This document shows positions 1 to 5,749 of a stretch of DNA of 5,888 nt, piece after piece. The stretch's first letter is position 1, and each line of letters begins with the position of its first letter. The position numbers were made by a program, and so were the translations under genes. Below the pieces are notes generated by a model. The model saw nothing but the letters and a program-made list of their open reading frames with translations. It searched no databases and was not told the origin of the DNA. Source of the stretch: Pseudomonadota bacterium (GTDB lineage: Bacteria > Pseudomonadota > Gammaproteobacteria > Xanthomonadales > Xanthomonadaceae); assembly GCA_023425225.1 (NCBI GenBank), contig JAFADB010000255.1, forward strand, positions 1 through 5,888. Reading direction: 5' to 3'.

Positions 1-227
1 TGGACGCGCAGTACACCGCGCTGTTCCGCGAGCTGCTGACCTACATGATGGAAGACCCGCGCAACATCACCCCGTGCACGCACCTGCTGTTCATGGCCAA
101 GAACCTGGAGCGCATCGGCGACCACGCGACCAACATCGCCGAGAACGTGTGGTTCCTGGTGCATGGCGACCAGCCGCTGCCGCCGCGCGAGAAGCGCGAC
201 GAGACCAGCACCACCGCCGCGCCCTGA
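1..227 (+). CDS. phoU: Phosphate signalling regulator PhoU, C-terminal part (5' end outside window)
   Basis: PhoU is a cytoplasmic helical-bundle protein that links the PstSCAB phosphate transporter to the PhoR/PhoB two-component system and keeps the Pho regulon off when phosphate is plentiful. Only the last 74 complete codons are present, read from base 3; bases 1-2 end a split codon. The fragment has the family's two conserved C-terminal stretches: LLTYMMEDPRNI, close to E. coli PhoU LMTYMMEDPRTI, and the metal-binding motif NLERIGDHATNIAE. A short polar tail (PPREKRDETSTTAAP) follows and the gene ends in TGA at 225-227. PhoU normally ends a pst operon; pstB would be expected just to the left, outside the window. 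The identification is firm. Confidence 0.96.
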   Translation, partial: DAQYTALFRELLTYMMEDPRNITPCTHLLFMAKNLERIGDHATNIAENVWFLVHGDQPLPPREKRDETSTTAAP

Positions 228-230
228 GCA

Positions 231-241
231 GGGTGACACCC
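231..241. repeat. 11-bp palindrome just after phoU
   Basis: GGGTGACACCC has perfect 5-bp arms (231-235 and 237-241) around one central A, starting 3 bp after the phoU stop codon. As RNA it could make only a 4-bp stem with a 3-nt loop and no U-run follows, so it is a poor terminator. Its symmetry would suit a protein-binding site, but no known operator was recognised. Confidence 0.35.
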
Positions 242-255
242 GTTGTCGGAACGTG

Positions 256-296
256 TCGGCGATGACAAAAAAATCGCCGAAAACTTAATAGGCGAT
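256..296 (+). promoter_or_regulatory. Putative promoter and overlapping inverted-repeat operator of the RcnB-family gene
   Basis: ATGACA (262-267) matches the sigma-70 -35 box at 5 of 6 positions. After a 16-bp spacer, CTTAAT (284-289) matches the -10 box at 4 of 6. Transcription would start near 296, giving a leader of about 67 nt. A perfect 7-bp inverted repeat, TCGGCGA (256-262) and TCGCCGA (274-280), overlaps the -35 box and spacer, with an A7 run (267-273) between the arms. The core hexamer GGCGAT occurs again at 291-296, next to the expected start site, giving three half-sites around the promoter. This arrangement suggests a repressor or activator site, but the regulator is unknown. The promoter call is by eye only. 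Confidence 0.45.
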
Positions 297-318
297 TCAC
301 CCGGGAAAACATAGCGTT

Positions 319-341
319 TGCCTTGCAGGCAGGACTGTCCT
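319..341 (+). repeat. Two abutting palindromes in the RcnB-family gene leader
   Basis: TGCCT/AGGCA arms (319-323 and 327-331, 3-nt centre) are followed at once by AGGAC/GTCCT (331-335 and 337-341, single T centre), sharing base 331. Both lie in the predicted 5' leader, 10 bp or more upstream of the Shine-Dalgarno AAGGAG (351-356). They could be mutually exclusive small hairpins in the leader or DNA-binding sites. The symmetry is directly visible; the role is unknown. Confidence 0.4.
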
Positions 342-362
342 GACCTACGCAAGGAGAAGCTG

Positions 363-686
363 ATGAAACGACTGATCGCCCCCCTGCTGGCCCTTTCGGT
401 GCTGGCCTCCGGCATGGCTGTTGCCGCTCCCCAGGGCCCATCGCGCGGCCCCGACCGCCGGGACACCCACCAGAACGGTGCCGACCAGCGCGGCCAGCAG
501 CACCAGCCACCGCGCAAGGGTGAGCGTCTGGCACAGGACCGCCGCGGCCAGCGCGTGGACGACTACCGCAAGCACGGGCTCAAGCGTCCGCCCAAGGGCC
601 ATGAGTGGCGCAAGGTGGATGATCGCTACGTGCTGATCGCCGTGGCCACCGGCATCGTCACCAGCGTGATCGCCAACGGGCGTTGA
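363..686 (+). CDS. Small secreted RcnB-family protein (107 aa)
   Basis: The start at 363 is chosen because AAGGAG (351-356) lies 6 nt upstream and the product opens with a clean Sec signal peptide: MKR, a hydrophobic core at residues 4-20 (LIAPLLALSVLASGMAV), and AVAA ending at residue 22. An in-frame ATG at 318 would bury this signal. The mature part is small, basic and very polar. Residues 27-64 are a low-complexity R/Q/D/H-rich linker; residues about 65-104 match the RcnB domain: DDYRKHGLKRPPKGHEWRKVDD, then the hydrophobic end YVLIAVATGIVTSVIA. E. coli RcnB is a periplasmic protein affecting nickel/cobalt homeostasis. Most relatives, including this one, lack a tested role, and no rcnA efflux gene is visible. 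It contains no cysteine, so any metal binding would use His, Asp or Glu. A strong hairpin follows the stop codon, suggesting a single-gene transcript. Confidence 0.85.
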   Translation: MKRLIAPLLALSVLASGMAVAAPQGPSRGPDRRDTHQNGADQRGQQHQPPRKGERLAQDRRGQRVDDYRKHGLKRPPKGHEWRKVDDRYVLIAVATGIVTSVIANGR

Positions 687-693
687 GCGCACG

Positions 694-735
694 GCCACCG
701 CGCCAGGCTGCCCGTGCGGCGCCTGGTGCGGTGGC
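694..735 (+). terminator. 15-bp hairpin just after the RcnB-family gene
   Basis: Arms GCCACCGCGCCAGGC (694-708) and GCCTGGTGCGGTGGC (721-735) pair over all 15 positions, with a single G-T pair (702 with 727) that becomes G-U in RNA, around a 12-nt loop. It begins 7 bp after the stop codon. The downstream bases (GTTCGACGG) contain no real U-run, so it may be a non-canonical terminator, a pause site, or a 3' end protecting the mRNA from exonucleases. It occupies the left part of the 232-bp gap before rnt (687-918); the rest of that gap shows no gene I can support. Confidence 0.55.
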
Positions 736-905
736 GTTCGACGGCTGTCCAGGCAGTCGGCGAAGCATGCCCGCCACAACAAGCCATGCGACAGGATTCC
801 CGCATCCCGCAGGCAATCGGACGACAGCAACGCGAGGCAGCAGGAGCAGTGGATATCCGCGGCGAAGACATGGCGATGACGGCCGGAGCCGACTGATGCC
901 TCTGT

Positions 906-918
906 TACCCTATGCGGC
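906..918 (+). promoter_or_regulatory. Possible -10 box placing rnt transcription at its start codon
   Basis: TACCCT (906-911) matches 4 of 6 bases of the -10 consensus and ends 7 bp before the rnt ATG, so transcription could begin at or next to the start codon. No Shine-Dalgarno sequence is visible in the 25 bp upstream of the ATG, which would fit a leaderless mRNA. No convincing -35 box lies at the right distance, so this is tentative. Confidence 0.25.
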
Positions 919-1566
919 ATGTCCGAAGTCCCCCAACCTGCCGCCCAGCACGCCACGTTCACCCCGATGGCCCAGCGTTTCCGCGGCTACCTCCCGGTGG
1001 TGGTGGACGTGGAAACCGGCGGTTTCGACTGGAACCGGCATGCCCTGCTCGAGATCGCCGCGATCCCGCTGGAGATGGGCGAGCACGGCCTGCTGCATCC
1101 CGGCCAGACCCACAGCGCGCATGTCATCCCGGCACCGGGCACCGAGATCGATCCCAAGTCGCTGGAAGTCACGGGCATCGTGCTCGACCATCCGTTCCGC
1201 TTCGCCAAGCCCGAGCGCGAGGCGCTCGACCACATCTTCGCGCCGGTCCGCGCGGCGGTGAAGAAGCACGGCTGCCAGCGCGCCATCCTGGTCGGCCACA
1301 ACGCCCATTTCGACCTGAGTTTCCTCAATGCCGCGGTCGCGCGCGTGGGCCACAAGCGCAACCCGTTCCATCCCTTCAGCGTGTTCGACACCGTGACCCT
1401 GGCCGGCGTGGCCTACGGACAGACGGTGCTGGCACGCGCGGCGCAGGCCGCCGGGCTGCACTGGGATGCCAACGAGGCGCACAGCGCCGTCTACGACACC
1501 GAGCAGACGGCGCGCTTGTTCTGCAAGATCGTCAACGCGTGGCCGGTGCATCCGGTGGGCCACTGA
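919..1566 (+). CDS. rnt: Ribonuclease T (DEDDh 3'-5' exoribonuclease)
   Basis: RNase T is a dimeric cytoplasmic exonuclease that trims the 3' ends of tRNA (end turnover of CCA), 5S and 23S rRNA and other stable RNAs, and also attacks single-stranded DNA ends. The 215-aa product aligns end to end with E. coli RNase T (also about 215 aa), about 7 residues longer at the N terminus. The complete DEDDh set is present: D30 and E32 in VVDVETGGF, D132 in VGHNAHFD, and H188 and D193 in EAHSAVYDTE. The conserved NPFHPF (148-153) and GQTVLA are also there. By alignment, nucleobase-stacking Phe residues F29, F124 and F146 of the E. coli enzyme are kept (F36, F131, F153), but E73 and F77 become K80 and V84. 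No Shine-Dalgarno precedes the ATG; the start is supported by length and the conserved RFRGYLPVV at residues 20-28. It converges on the cyclase gene with 13 bp between stops. Confidence 0.97.
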   Translation: MSEVPQPAAQHATFTPMAQRFRGYLPVVVDVETGGFDWNRHALLEIAAIPLEMGEHGLLHPGQTHSAHVIPAPGTEIDPKSLEVTGIVLDHPFRFAKPEREALDHIFAPVRAAVKKHGCQRAILVGHNAHFDLSFLNAAVARVGHKRNPFHPFSVFDTVTLAGVAYGQTVLARAAQAAGLHWDANEAHSAVYDTEQTARLFCKIVNAWPVHPVGH

Positions 1567-1579
1567 GCCGCCCGCGGCG

Positions 1580-4500
1580 CTAACCCAGGCAGATGCGGTC
1601 GCGGCCGCCGTTCTTGGCCCGGTACAGTGCCCGGTCGGCACGCTGGTACAGCGCCGCCGGCGTGGCATCGCCGGGCCCCATGGCCACCACGCCGGCACTG
1701 AACGTCACGCCCAGGCCCTCGATCCCGGCCCATTGACGCCGCTCGTGGAACTGGGCGCGCAGGCGCTGGCACAACGCCTCGGCCTCGCCGATGCCGGTGT
1801 CGCCCAGCAGCAGCGCGAACTCCTCGCCGCCCATGCGCGCAGGCAGGTCGCCGGCGCGGCAGCCCTCCCGGAGCAGCTGCGCCACCTCGCGCAGCACCGC
1901 GTCGCCGGTGCCGTGCGAATGCAGGTCGTTGACCTGCTTGAAGTGGTCCACGTCCAGCGAGACCAGGCACAGCGGGCGGCCGTCGCGGCGCGAGCGCGCC
2001 ATCTCGCGCACCAGCGCCTCGTCGAACGCGCGCCGGTTGGGCAGGCGCGTGAGCACGTCCTCCAGCGCCTGCCGCTCGAAGGCCTCGGCCTGCTGGCGCA
2101 GGCGGTCGAGCAGCGCGCTCTTTTCCTGGTCGGCCGCCAGCAGGCGCTCGGTCTGCAATTGCAGGTCGTGGGTACGCTCGTCCACCTGGCGCGCCAGCCG
2201 CAGGTTGCTGCGCCGGTAGCGATGGATCCGGTAGCGGTACAGCGCCAGCAGCGACAGCGCCAACAGCAATCCGGCGGCGGCCTGCACGCTGCGGCGCTGC
2301 CAGAACAGGGGCTCGATGGTGAACGACCACACCGCCTCGCGCTGGCTCCAGGCACCGCCGGGATGCGCCGCGGCCACGTGCAGGGTGTAATCGCCCGGCG
2401 GCAGGCCGATGAACTCGACGCTGCGCTGGCGCCCGCGTTCCACCCAGCCATCGTCCAGGCCCTGCAGGCGGGTGCGGTAGACGATGCGGTCGGACAGCAG
2501 GTAGCTCAGGCCAACGTAGGACACCGAGAGCCGGTGCCCGCCCGGCAGTGCGACATGGCCACGCTGCCAGGACACCGGCTCGCCGTCGAGCTGGGCATTC
2601 TCGATCACCGCCGGCGGCGGCAGGCGTTGCTGCAGCCATTGCAGCCGCTTCGGGTCGGCCATGGTGAGTCCGCCCGCGGTGGCGATCCACAAGGTACCGT
2701 CCCGCCGCAGTTGGGCCGAAGGCATGGAGCTGCCGTTGGCCTGTGCGTTGGCCATGCCGTCGGCTTCGTTGTAGAGCTCCACCTCGATGCGTGGGCGGCG
2801 GCCATCGGCCACCGCGTCCAGCGCGGCCAGATCGGTGCGCAGGACGCCGCGGTTGCTGGTGATCCAGGCATTGCCCAGGCGATCCAGGACCATCTGGAAC
2901 ACCGCGTCGACCGGCATGCCCTGCTCCAGCCCGACCCGTGCCAGTTGGCCATTACAATCGCGGTACAGCCCGCGGTCGGTGGTGATCCACACATCGTGGC
3001 CGACCTGCAGGAAGCCGAAGACCGTACGCGCCCCGCCCATCGCCTCCAGCTCGATACGCTGCACGCGGTCGCCACGCAGTACCCATATCCCCTCGATGGT
3101 GCCGATCCACAGCGCTCCGTCGGCATGGCCCAACGCGGTGATCAGGCCGGTGGGCATGCCGGGCACGGTCACCGCGTGCAGGCCGGCATCGTCCACCCTC
3201 ACCACGCCACGCTGCGTCCCCAGCCACACCGTGCCGTCGTCGTCGATGTCGATCGCCCGCACGTTGCCGCGGGGCAGCCCCTCGTCGAAACCGTAACGGC
3301 GCACGTGGCCGGCCGCGTCGATGCGGAACACGCCATCGCCATAGGTGCCGGCCCAGATGTCGCCGTCATGCCCCAGGGCCAGGCTCAGCACCGAAGGTGG
3401 CTGGCCGCCGGCCGTGGGCAGGCGCTGCGGGACGATCCGGTGGTCGGCATGCATCACGTCCAGCCCGACCGAACCGCCGATCCACAGCCGACCGTCACGA
3501 TCCTCCAGCACGGCGCGGGTGTAGTCGCCGCTCAGGCCGTCGCGCCGGGTGTAGTTGCTGAACAGCGTTTCGCGCAGGCGGAACAGGCCGCCGTTGGCGC
3601 CGACCCAGATGCTGCCCTCGGCGTCCTCGAACAGGCAGCTGATGCGGCCGCCGGGCACCTGCATGCTGGCCGGCAGGCGCTCGATGCCGTGATGGCCCAC
3701 CCGCAGCACGCCGTTGTTCTCGGTCCCCACCCACAGATCGCCGTGGCGATCCTGCAGCATGGCGGTCAGCCGCCCCTGCCCCGGCAGCCGATGCTTGAGC
3801 ACCGGCCGCCCGTCCTCCAGGCGGTAAAGGCTGTCCCCGGCCGCAATCCACATCGACCCGTCCGGTGCGCGGTAGGGCCAGGCGAGCCCCCTGGGCAGGG
3901 CAAAGCCTTCCAAGGCGCGGCGGTAGCGCCCGTCCGGCTCGCGGTACATCAATCCGTCGAAGGTTCCGACCCAGATCCGGTCCTGGGCATCGATCGCCAT
4001 GTGCATGTAGCTGGTCGACAGCGGCGTGCCCGGCGGCGGCGCTTCGTAGTGCACGCGGCCCGCCCCCGGATCCAGATAGCCCAGGCCGTTGCCCTCGAAC
4101 AGCAGCCACAGCCGTCCCCGGCTGTCCTTGCGCATGGACTGGATGATCACCTGCGGCTCGGGTGGCTGCCGCGGCCAGAAGCGCAGCTCGCCGCTGTCGG
4201 AGCGGCGGCCGACGTTGCCACGCGAATCGCTGATCCACAGCGCTCCGTCCTCGTCGACGAACAGCGTGCCCACGCCGTTGTCCAGCAATGCCGGGCGGGT
4301 GCTGCGGTCGAAGACGGTGAAGTCCAGCCCGTTGTAGCGCACCAGCCCCTCCCAGGTGGCGAACCACAGGTGCCCTTCCGGGGTCTGCGCGATGCTGCGG
4401 ATGGAGTTGTGCGGCAGCCCCTCGCGCGAGGTCCATACGTCCAGGGCATAGTCGCGAAGCGGTGGCGGCTCGGCGACGGCATCACCGGCCAGCACCGGCC

Positions 4501-4612
4501 ATGCCACGCACAGCCAGAGCCCGACCAGCAGCAGCCATGCGGCAATCGCGGAACGCGCATGCCGTCCCGGCTCCCCAGGACGTGCAGGCGCGGATTCCCT
4601 GTCGATGACCAT
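1580..4612 (-). CDS. Periplasmic-propeller sensor diguanylate cyclase (Reg_prop/Y_Y_Y/GGDEF)
   Basis: From the start at 4612 the product is 1010 aa: an inner-membrane sensor making c-di-GMP from two GTP. Order: signal peptide (hydrophobic 22-42, likely cut at VLA-G, 42/43); about 14 propeller blades over residues 55-655, each with a W-[VIL]-[GA]-T-like strand (W83 first, W642 last), i.e. two seven-bladed propellers; Y_Y_Y domain (about 690-768); transmembrane helix (about 776-793); coiled coil (about 800-848); GGDEF domain (about 850-1005). The active site is GGEEF (928-932) with D887 and N895/D904 in DVDHFKQVND...GTGD, so it should be active. RAGD (919-922), five residues before GGEEF, is an intact inhibitory I-site. 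No EAL, HD-GYP or receiver domain is present. The start is uncertain: in-frame ATGs lie at 4651 (GGAG 12 nt upstream), 4669 and up to 4834. I prefer 4612 because a TACAAT box sits 6 bp before it and the signal peptide is intact. The ligand is unknown. Confidence 0.93.
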   Translation of the reverse strand: MVIDRESAPARPGEPGRHARSAIAAWLLLVGLWLCVAWPVLAGDAVAEPPPLRDYALDVWTSREGLPHNSIRSIAQTPEGHLWFATWEGLVRYNGLDFTVFDRSTRPALLDNGVGTLFVDEDGALWISDSRGNVGRRSDSGELRFWPRQPPEPQVIIQSMRKDSRGRLWLLFEGNGLGYLDPGAGRVHYEAPPPGTPLSTSYMHMAIDAQDRIWVGTFDGLMYREPDGRYRRALEGFALPRGLAWPYRAPDGSMWIAAGDSLYRLEDGRPVLKHRLPGQGRLTAMLQDRHGDLWVGTENNGVLRVGHHGIERLPASMQVPGGRISCLFEDAEGSIWVGANGGLFRLRETLFSNYTRRDGLSGDYTRAVLEDRDGRLWIGGSVGLDVMHADHRIVPQRLPTAGGQPPSVLSLALGHDGDIWAGTYGDGVFRIDAAGHVRRYGFDEGLPRGNVRAIDIDDDGTVWLGTQRGVVRVDDAGLHAVTVPGMPTGLITALGHADGALWIGTIEGIWVLRGDRVQRIELEAMGGARTVFGFLQVGHDVWITTDRGLYRDCNGQLARVGLEQGMPVDAVFQMVLDRLGNAWITSNRGVLRTDLAALDAVADGRRPRIEVELYNEADGMANAQANGSSMPSAQLRRDGTLWIATAGGLTMADPKRLQWLQQRLPPPAVIENAQLDGEPVSWQRGHVALPGGHRLSVSYVGLSYLLSDRIVYRTRLQGLDDGWVERGRQRSVEFIGLPPGDYTLHVAAAHPGGAWSQREAVWSFTIEPLFWQRRSVQAAAGLLLALSLLALYRYRIHRYRRSNLRLARQVDERTHDLQLQTERLLAADQEKSALLDRLRQQAEAFERQALEDVLTRLPNRRAFDEALVREMARSRRDGRPLCLVSLDVDHFKQVNDLHSHGTGDAVLREVAQLLREGCRAGDLPARMGGEEFALLLGDTGIGEAEALCQRLRAQFHERRQWAGIEGLGVTFSAGVVAMGPGDATPAALYQRADRALYRAKNGGRDRICLG

Positions 4613-4876
4613 GACGTCATTGTAGAAGAGCGCGCCAATGGCCACGTTCATCCGCTTTCTGTTCTCCATGGGATCGCCGGAACTGGCCATCCCCCACCAT
4701 GCTGACGACGTCCGGTTACCGTACCGCGGCCCTGCCGGCGCAACGGCGAGCCGATGCGCCGCCACGGCCGGCCGACGGTTCCGCACGGCAGCACACCTGC
4801 AAGAGCCGTGCCCACCCGGACATGCCGACGGCAAACCCCCGGATCGATGGCCCGTCCGTGCGATACCGGGCCAGGC
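4613..4876. other. Gap between rlmB and the cyclase gene, no gene supported
   Basis: Together with the rlmB 3' hairpin this makes a 294-bp non-coding stretch. The cyclase frame stays open upstream to an ATG at 4834, but that extension gives a Cys/Arg/Ala-rich peptide with no domain and would bury the signal peptide. Visible symmetry includes GCACGGC (4783-4789) and GCCGTGC (4805-4811), 7-bp arms with a 15-nt loop, and the 11-bp palindrome TGCCGACGGCA (4823-4833). No recognised riboswitch, sRNA or operator was identified. Confidence 0.5.
4619..4624 (-). promoter_or_regulatory. Probable -10 box of the cyclase gene, leaderless spacing
   Basis: Read on the minus strand, TACAAT matches TATAAT at 5 of 6 positions and is followed by 6 bp (GACGTC) and then the ATG at 4612. 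Transcription should begin at or within a base or two of that ATG, predicting a leaderless mRNA. No Shine-Dalgarno lies before this ATG, which agrees. The -35 region at the usual distance has no good match to TTGACA, so it may need an activator or be fortuitous. Confidence 0.45.
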
Positions 4877-4896
4877 GCCGGCGGCGAACCGCCGGC
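4877..4896 (-). terminator. GC-rich UUCG-loop hairpin after rlmB
   Basis: A perfect 8-bp stem (4877-4884 with 4889-4896) closes a four-base loop that reads UUCG in the rlmB transcript. It starts 10 bp after the rlmB stop codon. UUCG tetraloops are unusually stable, although here the closing pair is G-C rather than the classical C-G. No U-run follows, so intrinsic termination is uncertain; a 3' stabilising structure is the alternative. Confidence 0.5.
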
Positions 4897-4906
4897 CGGA
4901 ACACGC

Positions 4907-5653
4907 CTAGCCGATGCGCTGGCGCACCGCCTCGAACAGGGTCACGCCCGCCGCGACCGAGACGTTGAGGCTCTCGATGTGGCCGGGCATCGGGATGCGC
5001 ACCAGCCCGTCGCAATGCTCGCGGGTCAGCCGGCGCAGGCCGTCGGCCTCGCCCCCCAGCACCAGCGCGACGTTGCCGCGCAGGTCCAGCGAATACAGCG
5101 AGGCATCCGCCTCGCCCGCCAGGCCGTAGATCCATACGCCCAGCTTCTGCAGGTCGCGCAGGCAGCGCGACAGATTGGTCACCGCGACCACCGGGACCAG
5201 GTCGGCGGCACCGGCCGACGTCTTGCGCACCGTGGCGTTGACCGTGGCCGACTTGTCCTTGGGAATGACCACCGCGGTCGCGCCGGCGGCGGCAGCGCTG
5301 CGCAGGCAGGCGCCGAGGTTGTGCGGGTCCTGCACGCCGTCGAGCACCAGCAGCAGCGCCGTGCCCGCGGCGGCCTCGACCAACCCCTGCAGTTCGTTCT
5401 CGTCCCAGGTGCGGGCCGCGGCATAGCGCGCGGCCACGCCCTGGTGGCGCACCGAGCCGCCCACGCCATCGAGTGCCTGCGCCGTCACCCGGCGCACCTC
5501 GATGCCCTTGCGCAGCGCATCCTCCTCGATCTCGGCCAGCCGCGGGTTCTTGCTGCCGCCTTCCACCAGCACCTCGCGGACATGGTCGGCATCGTTCTCG
5601 ATCGCGGAGGCCACGGCGTTGACGCCGACGATCCACTGGTTCTGCTTGCTCAT
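4907..5653 (-). CDS. rlmB: 23S rRNA (guanosine(2251)-2'-O)-methyltransferase RlmB
   Basis: RlmB uses S-adenosylmethionine to methylate the 2'-O of G2251 in the P-loop of 23S rRNA. The 248-aa product matches E. coli RlmB (about 243 aa) over its whole length. Residues 1-75 form the L30e-like substrate-binding domain, ending in the conserved VRHQGVAAR. Residues about 98-245 are the SPOUT (trefoil-knot) domain: motif 1 LDGVQDPHNLGACLRSA, with N112 and R118; motif 2 ALVLGGEADGLRRLT, with E202; motif 3 IPMPGHIESLNVSVAAGVTLFEAVRQR. N112, R118 and E202 align with the E. coli catalytic residues N108, R114 and E198, so the enzyme should be active. The ATG at 5653 gives the expected N terminus, although no good Shine-Dalgarno precedes it. 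It lies 127 bp downstream of rnr on the same strand, the conserved gammaproteobacterial order, but a hairpin between them may partly separate the transcripts. Confidence 0.97.
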   Translation of the reverse strand: MSKQNQWIVGVNAVASAIENDADHVREVLVEGGSKNPRLAEIEEDALRKGIEVRRVTAQALDGVGGSVRHQGVAARYAAARTWDENELQGLVEAAAGTALLLVLDGVQDPHNLGACLRSAAAAGATAVVIPKDKSATVNATVRKTSAGAADLVPVVAVTNLSRCLRDLQKLGVWIYGLAGEADASLYSLDLRGNVALVLGGEADGLRRLTREHCDGLVRIPMPGHIESLNVSVAAGVTLFEAVRQRIG

Positions 5654-5749
5654 CTGGATGGGTGCGGGGAAATGGAAAGGAGGAAATGGTAGGGGCTAAC
5701 GCCGGCGCCAGCACGCGCATGCCGGCGCGCCGACGACGTTCCGATGCGT

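Noticed and set aside
248..276. GGAAC at 248-252 as an extracytoplasmic sigma factor -35 box
   Set aside because: No matching -10 element occurs at 15-17 bp, and the sigma-70-like pair further downstream fits better.
318..362. Longer start for the RcnB-family protein at 318
   Set aside because: It would put 15 polar residues before the signal peptide and ignores the well-placed AAGGAG before the ATG at 363.
872..880. GGCGATGAC upstream of rnt, identical to 258-266 upstream of the RcnB-family gene
   Set aside because: A shared 9-mer in GC-rich DNA at different distances from the two starts is probably chance; no inverted partner is present near 872.
714..896. 60-codon open frame between the RcnB-family gene and rnt
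   Set aside because: Starts with GTG/ATG options inside the strong hairpin, lacks a ribosome-binding site, and its peptide has no signal or motif.
345..962. 205-aa open frame on the - strand
   Set aside because: Antisense to the RcnB-family gene; no recognisable domain and no ribosome-binding site.
910..1698. 262-aa open frame on the - strand
   Set aside because: Antisense to rnt, which has a full DEDDh catalytic set on the + strand.
1466..4705. 1079-aa open frame on the + strand
   Set aside because: It lies in exact codon register antisense to the cyclase gene; it is open only because that gene avoids TTA, CTA and TCA. Its product is Gln/Ala/His-rich with no domain, while the minus strand encodes clear propeller, Y_Y_Y and GGDEF motifs.
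4613..4834. 74-residue N-terminal extension of the cyclase from the ATG at 4834
   Set aside because: It would bury the signal peptide and reads as non-coding sequence; internal ATGs at 4612, 4651 or 4669 are more plausible.
4754..5692. 312-aa open frame on the + strand
   Set aside because: Codon-register antisense shadow of rlmB, whose SPOUT motifs are unmistakable.
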